NCBI RefSeq assembly: GCF_003858655.1
Contig: NZ_RQXV01000017.1
Coordinates: forward strand, 1-45,205
Direction of reading: 5' to 3'
Source of the DNA: Amphritea balenae
GTDB taxonomy: Bacteria; Pseudomonadota; Gammaproteobacteria; Pseudomonadales; Balneatricaceae
Length of the DNA stretch: 45,205 bases
The notes under the pieces are model-generated. The model searched no databases. It was not told the origin of the DNA and saw only the letters and a program-made list of their open reading frames with translations. A program made the translations under genes and the position numbers. Positions 1 to 10,063 of the stretch are shown in pieces. Within the stretch, counting starts at the first letter, position 1; each line of letters begins with the position of its first letter.

Positions 1-19
1 CAGGTAAGCTGGTATTCGA

Positions 20-121
20 ATAAGCGGATAAGCGGATAAGCGGATAAGCGGATAAGCGGATAAGCGGATAAGCGGATAAGCGGATAAGCGGATAAGCGGA
101 TAAGCGGATAAGCGGATAAGC
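20..121. repeat. 8-bp tandem repeat, 12 full copies
   Basis: The unit ATAAGCGG is repeated 12 times without a mismatch from 20 to 115, with a partial copy to 121. It lies in a gene-free stretch (1-351) at the window edge. I see no coding potential in 122-290. Perfect identity of all units points to recent slippage expansion. A related 7-bp ATAAGAG array is found at 44654. Confidence 0.95.
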
Positions 122-290
122 CAAAGTAAAAGATAATCCTGGGTAGTAATAGTCAGATACTAAGAAAGTCCTTTAACCCCATGTACATATCTACATAGCT
201 AAACAGCCTCGTAGAAGTAAGCGAAGGTGGCTCTCTTTGTGGCGAAGATATTTTAAGCCTCTGATCTCCTGACAATTGTTACCCAACAAC

Positions 291-321
291 AAAAAAGCCC
301 GACAGTAATAACTGCCGGGCT
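291..321 (-). terminator. Rho-independent terminator of torA
   Basis: On the minus strand a hairpin with 11-nt arms (AGCCCGGCAGT and ACTGTCGGGCT, one G-T pair) is followed by a run of six T. It lies about 30 bases beyond the torA stop codon. Confidence 0.85.
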
Positions 322-351
322 AAAGGGTGGAGCAAGAGCACTAACTAAGAT

Positions 352-3009
352 TTACATTGCATCCTTGGCATTTTTAAGCAGGAACTCCATAACCAGATTA
401 CGCTCACCTTCATTCAGGCCGGCACGTGGGAACATGCTTTGGGTAATACCTTTCCACTGCAACTGGGTGAAGTGTGACGGCTCCTTCGGGCTGTGACAGA
501 CAGTACAACGCTGATAGAAAATCTTCTCGCCCGGGCCCAGGTCCGCAGTCATTTTATCCTTCAGCAGTGCAGCACGGCCTAAACCATAAACAGCGGGATC
601 TGGCTTAATGGTCATCGCTTTAATCGCGGGCTTGGTATAAGCCATATTCGGACCATCCGGATCAGTACACTTGCGTATATTTGCGATCACAGTGTTGGCG
701 GTTGTCGCCTGACTCAGTTTACTGGAGGCCTTGGTGGAAGTGATAAAGTTCACCAGACCGCTGTTACAGCGCCCTTTACTATCCACCGACGGCCAGCAGC
801 CTTCATAGATACTAACCACACCCTTCATGATGCGCTTATCAACACGGGCACCCACGATGATGGAACCACGCTCGTTATACACTTCAACCAGGTCTCCATC
901 CTTAATACCGTTGGCGGCCGCATCTTCAGGGCTCATCAGGCAAGGCTCACGGCCCTGAACATTATCAACTTCACGCACACTGGTGTTGGCCATTTGCGAA
1001 TGTAAGCGCATCCGTGGATGCGGGCTTACAACATGCACCTGCCCCTCTTTCGCATTACCCAGATATTCATGCGGCTCCATAAAGGTTGGAATCGGTGGGC
1101 AATCATCCAGGTTGTAGTCGGCAAAGTCCTGGCAGAACAGTTCGATCTTACCCGAGCGGGTTGCCAGCGGGCTGTTCTCTGGGTCCTGGTAGAAATCACC
1201 GTGGCGGACCCATTTATTAGCTTCCTGGGGAACCTCTATCGGTGCTATCCCCTTCTGCCAGAACTCTTCAAACGGCATGGTTGCTGAACTCTTGGCATAT
1301 GCTTCCTGAATCCACTGCAGCTTGGTCTTACCTTCAATAAACTGGTATTCGCAGTTAAACAGTTGAGACAGGCGGCGGAAGATCTCAAAATCATCCAGTG
1401 CTTCACCCTGAGGCTCAATTACCTGCTTCATAGCGTAAACTTTGTCATTGCTATAAGTACCACCGGAGGAGATATCGTCACGTTCCAGCGTACTCGATGC
1501 TGGCAGTACAATGTCAGCCCAGCGGGTGGAAGCACACCACCATGGGTCCTGCACTACAATAGTTTCAACATTGTCGTTCAGCGCCCTGACCAGACGGTTA
1601 GTATCCTGTTGATGCGACATAAAGTTATTACCGGCGTTATAGATCATTTTCACCAGTGGGTACTTATGCTTGCTGCCATTGTGGTCGAACTCCACCCCCG
1701 GATTCTCCAGCATCTCTGTGATACGGGAAGCCGGACAGTAGCTTTTTACCAGGTTACGACCCTGAGACATGCCTGATGGAGTCGCTTTGCCAGACTGAGG
1801 CATGCCACCGTTACCATAGTGCCAGCTAAAACCAACACCTTGCCCCGGCTTACCAATGCCGCCCAGCATGCTAGAGAAGGCGATAATAGCCCAGTGTTGC
1901 ATCTCACCATGATCCTGACGTTGCAATGACCATGAACCGGCAAACTGGCTGCGATTCTTGGCGAACATCTCCGCCAATTCGATAATTTTAGTTTCTGAAA
2001 TTCCGGTAATCTTAGAAGCCCATGCCGGTGTTTTAGCCGGGCTACCATCTTCACCTTTACCCAGCAGAGATGGCAGGAACTTATCAAAGCCTTCGGTGTA
2101 CTTATCCAGATAGGCCTGATCATGCTGATCGGTAGTGTATAGGTGGTAACACATGGACAGGAACAGGGCTGTATCAGTGCCCGGAATGATTTTTATCCAC
2201 TCCGCATCCAGCGCTTCATCAGTAATAGTGTACTGCGGGTTGATCGAGACAAACTTAACACCCGACTTCTTAATCGCTTCCCAGCGCGGGTACATCTGAT
2301 GGTCAGCAACGCGGTATTCGATACGATTATTCTTAAACGGATCACAACCAACCAGGCAGAATACTTCAGTATTATCGCGCACCTGCTCCCAGGCTGTTTG
2401 AGGTGAATACACCTCCATATCACCGATGATGTGCGGCAGGCTGATCTGGGATGCACCGCCGGACCAGTCACCAGATGTTGTGCTATGGCCACCTATCAGG
2501 TTGAAGAAGCGCCCCTGTAGAACATTAGGACGGAAGATACCGGCGTTACTCCAGCCACCGTAAGAGCTACTGAAAATGCCTTCGTTACCATGAGTATCGA
2601 TGGTATCCAGAATCGCCTTAGACGTCAGACCCAGAGCAACATCCCAGGACACTTGTACGAACTCTTCTTTACCACGCAGCTCAGGCTTAGTGTCTCCGCT
2701 GCCCGAAGTCATCGCTTCAAGATACGACTTACGCACCATCGGATGGTTAACCCGGGTTTCATGGAAGGTACGGCTAAGTACGCCTTCAGTCAGCATCTTG
2801 GTTGGCATCGCATCGATGCTTTCAATCGGCTGCACACCGATAAGCTTGCCGTTTTTAATGACCCCTTTAAACGGGCCGAAATGGGTTGCATGGGGAATCA
2901 GTACAGTGTCCGCACCGAATACTGCACTGGGACCAAACATTGTCAGTGCAGGAAGTGCACTGGTGGCAGCAATTGAGCTGCTTAAGAAACTACGACGACT
3001 GATGTTCAT
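352..3009 (-). CDS. torA: TorA-type TMAO reductase with fused C-terminal cytochrome c domain
   Basis: Periplasmic molybdopterin enzyme of 885 residues, expected to reduce trimethylamine N-oxide (or a related S-/N-oxide) to the amine. The N-terminus has a twin-arginine signal (SRRSFL, residues 4-9) followed by a hydrophobic stretch, as expected for a cofactor-loaded Tat substrate. There is no N-terminal Cys cluster for an iron-sulfur centre, which fits the TorA/DorA/BisC class. The motif GDWSGGASQ supplies the likely molybdenum-ligand serine (about S183). Unusual for TorA, the last ~60 residues carry a CTVCH haem c site (about residues 834-838) with a downstream Met that could be the second haem ligand. 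Start ATG has AGGAGAG six bases upstream. torR, torT and torS lie next door, which supports TMAO as substrate; no torC or torD is seen in the window. The exact substrate is inferred. Confidence 0.85.
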   Translation of the reverse strand: MNISRRSFLSSSIAATSALPALTMFGPSAVFGADTVLIPHATHFGPFKGVIKNGKLIGVQPIESIDAMPTKMLTEGVLSRTFHETRVNHPMVRKSYLEAMTSGSGDTKPELRGKEEFVQVSWDVALGLTSKAILDTIDTHGNEGIFSSSYGGWSNAGIFRPNVLQGRFFNLIGGHSTTSGDWSGGASQISLPHIIGDMEVYSPQTAWEQVRDNTEVFCLVGCDPFKNNRIEYRVADHQMYPRWEAIKKSGVKFVSINPQYTITDEALDAEWIKIIPGTDTALFLSMCYHLYTTDQHDQAYLDKYTEGFDKFLPSLLGKGEDGSPAKTPAWASKITGISETKIIELAEMFAKNRSQFAGSWSLQRQDHGEMQHWAIIAFSSMLGGIGKPGQGVGFSWHYGNGGMPQSGKATPSGMSQGRNLVKSYCPASRITEMLENPGVEFDHNGSKHKYPLVKMIYNAGNNFMSHQQDTNRLVRALNDNVETIVVQDPWWCASTRWADIVLPASSTLERDDISSGGTYSNDKVYAMKQVIEPQGEALDDFEIFRRLSQLFNCEYQFIEGKTKLQWIQEAYAKSSATMPFEEFWQKGIAPIEVPQEANKWVRHGDFYQDPENSPLATRSGKIELFCQDFADYNLDDCPPIPTFMEPHEYLGNAKEGQVHVVSPHPRMRLHSQMANTSVREVDNVQGREPCLMSPEDAAANGIKDGDLVEVYNERGSIIVGARVDKRIMKGVVSIYEGCWPSVDSKGRCNSGLVNFITSTKASSKLSQATTANTVIANIRKCTDPDGPNMAYTKPAIKAMTIKPDPAVYGLGRAALLKDKMTADLGPGEKIFYQRCTVCHSPKEPSHFTQLQWKGITQSMFPRAGLNEGERNLVMEFLLKNAKDAM

Positions 3010-3068
3010 GACGACTCTCCTGAAAACTGTCTCTAATAATCTTGATTGAGTATTAGATTACCGGGGAG

Positions 3069-3131
3069 ATATGAACGGGTAAGCCGGTTGCCATGAACAG
3101 CGGGTAAAAGAAAATGAAAGAATGTGAACAG
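3069..3131 (-). promoter_or_regulatory. Putative TorR boxes in the torA-torR gap
   Basis: Three decamers resemble the inverse of the Escherichia coli tor box CTGTTCATAT: ATATGAACGG (3069-3078), CCATGAACAG (3091-3100) and ATGTGAACAG (3122-3131). A weaker ATGAAAG element lies between the last two. All have the same orientation and lie 60-120 bases upstream of the torA start, as expected for direct-repeat TorR sites. Sites were matched by eye to the known consensus. Confidence 0.7.
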
Positions 3132-3236
3132 AAATGATCAGCACTGCTAGGCTGATATCAGGGGTGTGCATTTGTTAAGAAAACTACCTAAGATAGCTTC
3201 TCCTTTTCATTATCAGATCGCTGTCAGGAAACTGTT

Positions 3237-3959
3237 ATGAATCATCACATCTTAGTTGTCGAAGATGAGCCGGTTACCCGGGCTAAACTGAGCGGCTATT
3301 TCGAGAATGCCGGTTATCGTGTCAGTGAAGCGGAAGATGGCCAGCAGATGCGTTCCATTCTGACCACAGAAGATATCGACCTGATCATGCTGGATATCAA
3401 CCTGCCGGATGAAGATGGACTGTCCCTGACCCGGGAACTGCGTAACCATTCTGATATCGGCATTATTCTGGTGACCGGCCGCACTGATACCATCGACCGG
3501 ATTGTCGGGCTGGAAATGGGCGCTGATGATTATGTAACTAAACCCTTTGAGCTACGGGAACTACTGGTCCGGGTACGCAATCTGCTGTGGCGGGTAGCCC
3601 TGGTAGAACAGGCCCGGTTAGAGGCACAAGAGGCCGTTGCTGAAGAGGATGATCTCACCTGCTTCGGCGAGTGGCGGTTTGATATTCCTAAACGCAAACT
3701 AAGCCGCAATAATGAAACAGTTAAACTCACTAAAGCCGAATATGAAATCCTGGTCGCTTTTGTAGCTTACCCTAACCGGGTATTACCCCGAGAACGTCTG
3801 CTTAACCTGATTAGCCACCGGGTTGATGCTCCCAGCGATCGTACCATTGATGTGCTGGTAAGACGTTTACGTAATAAAATGGAGGTTGATCCCAAGGCCC
3901 CGGAACTGTTTGTCACCGTACACGGCGAAGGCTACCTGTTTGCCGCTCAGGTAACCTAA
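3237..3959 (+). CDS. torR: TorR, OmpR-family response regulator of TMAO respiration
   Basis: Response regulator of 240 residues with a receiver domain (about 1-120; acidic pocket E9/D10, phospho-acceptor D53 in LDINLPDEDG) and an OmpR/PhoB winged-helix domain (about 140-235, RTIDVLVRRLRNK). Long stretches match E. coli TorR as I recall it, including GIILVTGR and IDRIVGLEMGADDYVTKP. It is expected to activate torA on phosphorylation by TorS. It is divergent from torA and shares the 227-base gap that holds the putative tor boxes. Start ATG is preceded by AGGA at eight bases. It converges with torT, with about 50 bases between the stop codons. Confidence 0.93.
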   Translation: MNHHILVVEDEPVTRAKLSGYFENAGYRVSEAEDGQQMRSILTTEDIDLIMLDINLPDEDGLSLTRELRNHSDIGIILVTGRTDTIDRIVGLEMGADDYVTKPFELRELLVRVRNLLWRVALVEQARLEAQEAVAEEDDLTCFGEWRFDIPKRKLSRNNETVKLTKAEYEILVAFVAYPNRVLPRERLLNLISHRVDAPSDRTIDVLVRRLRNKMEVDPKAPELFVTVHGEGYLFAAQVT

Positions 3960-4011
3960 ATTTAATTTCAATAAAGCTAAGCTCAAGAAAGAGCAAACTA
4001 GACCCAAGCCA

Positions 4012-5064
4012 TTATTCTGGCTTCACCCGATAGGTGGGAGTAAAGCCTGCCGGTGATAACGACCAGTCAGATTGATGCTGCTGGGTATTATCTAAGGTGA
4101 GCCGGATAATCCGGGGACCAATATCAGGCAAGAACTCAAGCCCTTCAAGAAAACGTACCGACTGGTCTACAGCCAGCCGTCCCTGTAAGACCATCTGGTC
4201 ACTATTCGCCATTAGAACTTTGCCCCGTTTCAGGCCTCGATACACACCATGACTAAGATAATGACTGATAACTTCTGGCGGCTTGCGTAAATTACGTTTT
4301 CTTAACTCGTTAATAGCGACTTCAGCCATGACAGCACTGCCGACCACATAATCCAGTTCGCTATGCTGATCTAAAACCTGCTGTAATAAATTTCGCTGAA
4401 CATTACGGTCGTTATCGCCGTTAGCGGTTACGATAATGTTTACCGAGCTATCAACCAGAGCGTCCCGTAAACCCTGCTCAGACTCAGGTGTACCACCGCG
4501 TTGTTTTGGCCCGGGAAACCAGGCAATACTTACTTCCGGACTGCCTGACGGATGACGTTCAGCCAGAAATAAACCGGTTTGATAACCCATCTGATACCAG
4601 GGTACTCCGACCCGGCCAGACAGATTTTCAGATGATAAATTATTAACCAGCCCAAACAGTGGCGTTGAGTTATTCTCTGCCCTAAGCCGATGATTAAATT
4701 CAGCAAATGAAACGGTGCCCAATAAAATGGCATCGGCTTGCCAGCTAAGACAATCCTGAATTTGCTGCCATTGCCGTTCCAGTTTATGGTAACCACCCGC
4801 TTCAGCCACCTGTAGCTCCACGCCCAGTTGTCGGGCCTGCTCTACCATGCCGTAATTAACACTCAGCCAGTAAGAATCTTTCATATGCGGATACAGCGCA
4901 CAAAGACGCCAGGGCTTATTTACTTTAGATAAAGGCGAAAGTTCGGTAACAACCGCCTGATCAAACTGAAACGCCGGAGTGCGGTTATCCACAGGCCAGG
5001 AGTGTGCATTCTGAACACCCACAGTCAGCAAGCAACATACTGTAATTAGAAATCGTATTAACAT
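4012..5064 (-). CDS. torT: TorT, periplasmic TMAO-binding sensor partner
   Basis: Periplasmic-binding-protein-like protein of 350 residues that presents TMAO to the TorS sensor domain. It begins with a Sec signal peptide (MLIRFLITVCCLLTVG, likely cut after AHS). The segment LCALYPHMKDSYWLSVNYGM matches the diagnostic N-terminal region of E. coli TorT. I place the start at the ATG at 5064, with GAGGGAG four bases upstream; an in-frame TTG at 5088 would add eight residues but lacks a ribosome site. It is divergent from torS, with about 80 bases between them for both promoters. Length is close to the E. coli protein (342 residues). Confidence 0.9.
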   Translation of the reverse strand: MLIRFLITVCCLLTVGVQNAHSWPVDNRTPAFQFDQAVVTELSPLSKVNKPWRLCALYPHMKDSYWLSVNYGMVEQARQLGVELQVAEAGGYHKLERQWQQIQDCLSWQADAILLGTVSFAEFNHRLRAENNSTPLFGLVNNLSSENLSGRVGVPWYQMGYQTGLFLAERHPSGSPEVSIAWFPGPKQRGGTPESEQGLRDALVDSSVNIIVTANGDNDRNVQRNLLQQVLDQHSELDYVVGSAVMAEVAINELRKRNLRKPPEVISHYLSHGVYRGLKRGKVLMANSDQMVLQGRLAVDQSVRFLEGLEFLPDIGPRIIRLTLDNTQQHQSDWSLSPAGFTPTYRVKPE

Positions 5065-5147
5065 CCGCTCCCTCACTGCTATCAACAAGCATAGCTAATG
5101 TTAAACTAAACTCATCAGGTTCGTTAACCATTTGAGGATCATCCGTC

Positions 5148-8084
5148 GTGCTTGCCAACCTCAGTATCGGTCGAAAGTTACTCTATGCCTTCAGCCTGAT
5201 GGCAGGTCTGTCACTAACCGCAACACTCATCGCCTGGATCGGTTTTCAGGAAGTGACCACCAGTGAACGCCTGATCACCGAGCACGCGATACCGACCATG
5301 ACGACCGCCCGACAGATGGCCGAGCTCAACTTGCGTATCAGCTATACGGCAAGGGAGTTAAGGGATGCTTCCACTCAGGCTCGTCAGCAGCAACTCGAAC
5401 TGGAATTGACCAGCCAGAAACAGCAACTATCGGCCCTGCTTGAACGATTTAAAACCCTGGGTTTCCAGCCCAGGCAGATTAGTGAATTAGAAAAAACCAC
5501 ACTACAGATCAGCCAAAGCCTGGAACAGCTGGTCCCCCTTGCTCACCTGAGTATTGATTATCAGCAACGTTTACAGAGCGATATAAAGCACTATTCAGCA
5601 GCGGCCGGGGTAATTGCCGAGCAAACCAGTTCACAGGTTGCCAACGCACAAACCATTGCTATCGTTAACTTATCCAGCGTTTATGACCAAGTGGCCGATG
5701 GTAGCCCTGAGTCTGATATTTTCAGCGCATTGGACAGAACCCTTGAAGCGGACCTGGATCAGTTAGAACAGATGTCTGAGCTACAACGTAACAGCCTCCA
5801 GCTGGGACACGTAATTAACCAACTTTCCAGCTTGCAACAACAGCAACAGATCGACCAGCAAGCGCAAAAATATCAACAGCTGTTAGAGGTCATTGGTCGC
5901 CGGATTCTGGCGGTTACCGACCCGCAACGACAACAACTGATGCAGGCTTCACTACAACGGTTAAGTCATACCGAACCGCTATTTATAGTACAACGAGAGC
6001 TGCTGGATACCCGGCAAAAAATGGATCATATCCGGGAGGCCAACCGCTCCCGGTTTCAAAAGCTTAACAATAGCGTGGATCAGCTGGTTAGCCAAAGCAG
6101 TAAGGCCACTTCAGACGCAACGGGGCAATTACGAACCTTGCTACAGCAGGGTGAAATCATTGTATTAGTCAGTGGTGCAGCAACCTTATTGTTACTGATC
6201 TTTATGATGTGGCGGGTGGTTTACCGGGATATCATCCGCCGTCTCAGCAGCAGCACTGATGCGTTGCATCGGCTCGCATCAGGCGAGTTAACGGTAAAAA
6301 TTGATGCCCGGGGAGAGGATGAACTGGCAGAGATGGCCAGAGGCCTCGAAGTATTCCGTGAAAACGCCCTGACAAAACAGCAGTTACAACGGGACCAGCT
6401 GGAAACTGAACGCCAGCTCCGACATCACAAAGCCAGTTTGGAAAAGCTGGTTGAACAACGCACCGAGCAACTTAGCGATACCAATGAACGCCTCAGTGAC
6501 GAGGTACAGGCCCACGAGATTGCCAAACTCAGGGCAGAACAGGCCAACCAGGCCAAGTCCACTTTCCTGGCCCATATGAGCCATGAGATCCGCACCCCAA
6601 TGAATGGGGTCATAGGTACTTTGGAATTACTGGCGGACACCCGGCTTAGTCAGCAACAACAGCAATACGTTGAAACCATTCTCAGCTCAGGTGAGCACCT
6701 GCTGGATATACTCAATGATATTCTGGATTACTCAAAAATAGAGTCCGGCCAGCTCGAAATTACCCCAGCCAGTTTTGATTTGAATCGCCAGATTAGTGAA
6801 CTGGTCGCACTGATGGCCGCCAGTGCAAATAGTAAAGGGTTAGTATTGCGGGCTGATGCTGATAACCAGGCGCCCCATTGGGTGGTAGCCGATCAAGGGA
6901 AGCTGCGGCAGGTCCTGGCAAACCTGCTGGGCAATGCGATTAAGTTTACCCACCAGGGCGAGATTATTCTGAGGGTACGCTCAGAAAGTGATGCGACATC
7001 AGATTCAGTTAAAGTACGCTTTGAAGTTATTGATACCGGCATTGGCATTCCCTACCCGATCCAAAAAAAGGTATTCGAAGCCTTTTCCCAAGAGGGACAA
7101 TACAATCCGATGGGCGGCACCGGGCTGGGTCTGACCATCAGCCAGAGGCTGGTTAAGGGTATGGGTGGCAACCTGGAGCTAATCAGTGAACCAGACAAAG
7201 GTAGCTGCTTTTGGTTTTGTCTGACTCTACCCGTTGGCGAACCTGTAGCGAACCCTATGGCAGAGCGAGGGGCTGAGCCTTTGACTGAATCAGCCTTTCA
7301 ATCGGCACTTAATGAAACAGGGCAGCTACATGTGCTTCTGGTGGAAGATAATGCGGTCAACCAGATGGTCGCCACCGGCCTGCTGAAAAAACTGGGCCAT
7401 ACCGTTACGGTTGTGGCCGACGGTGTCAGCGCACTGGACGAAGTGAGCAGCCAGGTATTTGATATCGCACTGGTGGATATCAACCTGCCAGATATCAATG
7501 GTCTGGAACTAAGCCAGCAGCTCAGGAAACTGGTTAATCACCAACATCGGGAAATGCCCATTGTTGCCGTTTCTGCACAAGTATTGAAAGAACAGGTTGA
7601 GGGTTATCTGGCAGCAGGGTTTGATGGTTTTATCCCCAAACCGGTACAGATGAAAAAACTGCAGCCGATGTTGGCCAAGGTAATGGGTGGCATCTCATCT
7701 CCACAAGCTATCTCTTCAGAGCCTATAAAGCCGGCTGAGCTATCTGACGCGAATGAAGAGCCCCTGTTAATTGATCCTTCAGTGCTACAGCAAGATATGC
7801 TGTACCTGGGTGAAGAGAAAGTTGCCCGGTTGATTTCGCTATTCCAGGAGGACTCGGTAACAACTATGTCCGATATACTGGCAACAACAGATCATTCAGA
7901 ACAGGCCGCTTTGATTCATAAACTGAAAGGCTCTGCCGCAAGCCTTGGGCTTATCCGGTTACAAAATTCCTGCGCAGCGCTGGAGCAGCAGGCAAAAACT
8001 GAACAACTCAGCATATCTCTGAGACAACAACTGGAACTGTTATTACAGCAATCAACCAAGGCTTTGGAGAACTCGGTTTTTTAA
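5148..8084 (+). CDS. torS: TorS, hybrid sensor histidine kinase for TMAO
   Basis: Unorthodox kinase of 978 residues. Order: membrane segment (about 10-32), large Gln-rich helical periplasmic sensor region (33-335), second membrane segment (336-358), HAMP region, coiled coil (about 415-470), HisKA domain with H479 in [11 protein letters not shown], HATPase with N box [11 protein letters not shown] and G2 box GTGLGL, receiver (about 727-845, acceptor Asp in LVDINLPD near 776), and HPt domain with H924 in [11 protein letters not shown]. This is the four-step relay known for TorS, passing phosphate to TorR. The start is GTG with GAGG about ten bases upstream. It stands alone downstream of divergent torT; torR is separate on the far side of torT. 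Confidence 0.92.
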   Translation: MLANLSIGRKLLYAFSLMAGLSLTATLIAWIGFQEVTTSERLITEHAIPTMTTARQMAELNLRISYTARELRDASTQARQQQLELELTSQKQQLSALLERFKTLGFQPRQISELEKTTLQISQSLEQLVPLAHLSIDYQQRLQSDIKHYSAAAGVIAEQTSSQVANAQTIAIVNLSSVYDQVADGSPESDIFSALDRTLEADLDQLEQMSELQRNSLQLGHVINQLSSLQQQQQIDQQAQKYQQLLEVIGRRILAVTDPQRQQLMQASLQRLSHTEPLFIVQRELLDTRQKMDHIREANRSRFQKLNNSVDQLVSQSSKATSDATGQLRTLLQQGEIIVLVSGAATLLLLIFMMWRVVYRDIIRRLSSSTDALHRLASGELTVKIDARGEDELAEMARGLEVFRENALTKQQLQRDQLETERQLRHHKASLEKLVEQRTEQLSDTNERLSDEVQAHEIAKLRAEQANQAKSTFLAHMSHEIRTPMNGVIGTLELLADTRLSQQQQQYVETILSSGEHLLDILNDILDYSKIESGQLEITPASFDLNRQISELVALMAASANSKGLVLRADADNQAPHWVVADQGKLRQVLANLLGNAIKFTHQGEIILRVRSESDATSDSVKVRFEVIDTGIGIPYPIQKKVFEAFSQEGQYNPMGGTGLGLTISQRLVKGMGGNLELISEPDKGSCFWFCLTLPVGEPVANPMAERGAEPLTESAFQSALNETGQLHVLLVEDNAVNQMVATGLLKKLGHTVTVVADGVSALDEVSSQVFDIALVDINLPDINGLELSQQLRKLVNHQHREMPIVAVSAQVLKEQVEGYLAAGFDGFIPKPVQMKKLQPMLAKVMGGISSPQAISSEPIKPAELSDANEEPLLIDPSVLQQDMLYLGEEKVARLISLFQEDSVTTMSDILATTDHSEQAALIHKLKGSAASLGLIRLQNSCAALEQQAKTEQLSISLRQQLELLLQQSTKALENSVF

Positions 8085-8433
8085 CCACCGGTCATCTGTA
8101 TAAAACGCACAGGCTGTACTTCATCCCCCTGCCATGAATCACAACCCCAAAGTGTCTGTTCCGGGGCAGCAACAGTGAATTCATCTAAGTTACCGGCCTC
8201 GCTTGCAAAAAATGTCCACTAACCATCATCTATTCGAACCGAACGGTTGATTTCTGGTACACTGCTTTCGCCATATGAAGTACAGGGCTTTAACAGGATA
8301 ACACCGCTATAAATACGGAACTGTTACTGGTGCTTCATGAGTTACATCCGAATGCTGTTCAGATCATGGAATTACTAATTGCGGTACGACGTTAACAGCC
8401 TGATTAGTTAGATCTGAAAACACGATTAAGGTT
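8085..8433. other. Intergenic stretch with a short open fragment
   Basis: No complete gene is seen between torS and the hemerythrin-GGDEF gene. Frame 8294-8395 (+) reads 33 codons with a coding-like, Leu-rich helical composition (ELLLVLHELHPNAVQIMELL) and then a stop, but has no usable start codon or ribosome site. It may be the tail of a decayed gene. No clear terminator follows torS. Confidence 0.4.
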
Positions 8434-9564
8434 ATGGATAATAAAAGCCCACTCGATTATTTTGACGTTTTTCCCTGGAACCCCAGCTTTGAAGTTGGCA
8501 TTCAGGAGATTGATGAGCAACACCAACAGTTAGTTTTCCTCCTCAACCGTCTGGTAAATACCCTGGTCAACGATGAGTCGATCAGTATTGATGCTGCCTT
8601 CACCGAGCTGGCCGAATATGCAGATTTCCATTTTATTGCTGAAGAGAAGATCTGGTCTGAGCATCTGAAAGATGATGAGTGGGTTGCCAGTCATCAGCAT
8701 AACCATGCATCTTTCCTGCCTCAGGTATTGGAGCTCAAGCAGCAAAACAGTGACAAGCCTTATCACGAAGTGATCGAGGATATCGCCCGGTTTCTGATCC
8801 GTTGGCTGGCATTTCATATCATCGACGAAGATAAGCGACTCGCCATTGCCATTAAGGCTATGCAACAGGGTGACAGTCTCGATCAGGCGAAACAAAAAGC
8901 CGAGCTAGAGATCGATGACTCCATACACCTGTTAATCGACATAGTTCTGCAGATGTATGACAACCTCTCATCCCGTACCCTGAACCTGATGCGCGAACGT
9001 AAAGCACGCATCCAGGCGGAACGAGAATTAAAACAAATTAATAAGCAGCTAGAAAAACTGTCGATTACCGATCAGTTGACCGGACTGTTTAACCGGCGTC
9101 ATTTTGAAACGGTATTTGATTCAGAAATACGCCGCGCAAGACGGGACTCAAAGGCCCTTTGTCTGATCCTGTTTGATATCGACTTTTTTAAAAAGCTCAA
9201 TGATCGTTATGGCCATAGTGTTGGCGATCAGGCACTGCAAAAAGTAGCGGCATTACTACAGGATACCTGCCGCAGACCCGCAGATTTTGCATTCCGAATA
9301 GGGGGCGAAGAGTTTGCGATAATCAGTACCGGCGACACCATTAATAATGGCATTGACTTCGCCGAGCTGATTCGTAAAGCGATAGCGGATCTCAATATCG
9401 CCAATGAAGACAGTGAAGTTGAGCGTAGATTAACTATCTCAGCCGGCATTGTAGCGACAATACCTGAACAGGCTGACAGCCTGGATACATTATTATCTGT
9501 CGCTGATAAACAGCTCTATCAAGCTAAAGCCAATGGCCGGAATCAGGTAAGCGTCGCTAGCTGA
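8434..9564 (+). CDS. Bacteriohemerythrin-GGDEF diguanylate cyclase
   Basis: Cytoplasmic protein of 376 residues with no membrane segment. The N-terminal hemerythrin domain (about 10-150) shows the di-iron ligand series: EIDEQHQQL, ADFHFIAEEKIW, HNHASFL and FHIIDEDKR. A helical linker (about 175-210) leads to a GGDEF domain (about 210-376) with FDIDFFKKLND and active-site GGEEF, so it should make c-di-GMP from two GTP. An RPAD sequence five residues before GGEEF matches the inhibitory I-site. Such fusions in Vibrio respond to oxygen or iron redox state; that role here is inferred. It ends in a shared bidirectional terminator with the pseudoazurin gene. Start ATG at 8434 has only a weak Shine-Dalgarno (AAGG). 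Confidence 0.9.
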   Translation: MDNKSPLDYFDVFPWNPSFEVGIQEIDEQHQQLVFLLNRLVNTLVNDESISIDAAFTELAEYADFHFIAEEKIWSEHLKDDEWVASHQHNHASFLPQVLELKQQNSDKPYHEVIEDIARFLIRWLAFHIIDEDKRLAIAIKAMQQGDSLDQAKQKAELEIDDSIHLLIDIVLQMYDNLSSRTLNLMRERKARIQAERELKQINKQLEKLSITDQLTGLFNRRHFETVFDSEIRRARRDSKALCLILFDIDFFKKLNDRYGHSVGDQALQKVAALLQDTCRRPADFAFRIGGEEFAIISTGDTINNGIDFAELIRKAIADLNIANEDSEVERRLTISAGIVATIPEQADSLDTLLSVADKQLYQAKANGRNQVSVAS

Positions 9565-9572
9565 AGTAACGG

Positions 9573-9602
9573 ATAAAGCCGGCCTGATGAGGCCGGCTTT
9601 AT
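9573..9602. terminator. Bidirectional terminator
   Basis: Perfect hairpin with 12-base arms (ATAAAGCCGGCC / GGCCGGCTTTAT) and a 6-base loop. It lies between two convergent genes and has A/T-rich arms on both sides. Confidence 0.85.
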
Positions 9603-9619
9603 ATGGCATTCAGTCTCGA

Positions 9620-10063
9620 CTATTTAAGCTGATCCAGATAGCTCGTTAAGCGATCCTTGTTAGTAACAAACTTACCGCTCAATGCAGCAGAGTCAGCTTT
9701 AATCTGCTCCAGATTGACTGCGTTACCTGCCACAACGACACCCACCATCGCCATCACCGTATGTGGCCGACACTTATAGACATAGACGCCCTCTTTATCG
9801 AGGGTAACGGATACCGGCTTATTCATTTTACCTTTCCAGGTCGTTGCCCCTTCTGGTACCAAGCCTTTAACTGTCTGTGCGTTATGACCCATAGCGGTGG
9901 GTACAAAATGAATCGTATCACCCACCTCAGCACGCACCACGGCAGGTTCAAATACCATTGAACCATCTACACCATTGTTCTTCATCTCAACCGTATATTC
10001 AGCCGCCATTACCACTGACGTCGCCAGCATCAACACAGCAACTATCAAAGACTTTAATTTCAT
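9620..10063 (-). CDS. Pseudoazurin, periplasmic blue copper electron carrier
   Basis: Preprotein of 147 residues with a Sec signal peptide (MKLKSLIVAVLMLATSVV, cut near residues 20-21, AMA|AEYT-like context). Type 1 copper ligands are visible: H60 in MGHN, then C98, H101 and M106 in KCRPHTVMAM, the C-x2-H-x4-M loop typical of pseudoazurins. It shuttles electrons in the periplasm, classically from cytochrome bc1 to copper nitrite reductase. No nitrite reductase is in the window; the haem-fused TorA upstream is a conceivable but unproven partner. The ATG at 10063 has GGAG seven bases upstream; an in-frame TTG at 10081 is less likely. Confidence 0.9.
   Translation of the reverse strand: MKLKSLIVAVLMLATSVVMAAEYTVEMKNNGVDGSMVFEPAVVRAEVGDTIHFVPTAMGHNAQTVKGLVPEGATTWKGKMNKPVSVTLDKEGVYVYKCRPHTVMAMVGVVVAGNAVNLEQIKADSAALSGKFVTNKDRLTSYLDQLK

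Noticed and set aside
1018..3049. Several frames opposite torA
   Set aside because: Antisense shadows without signals; torA is full-length and conserved.
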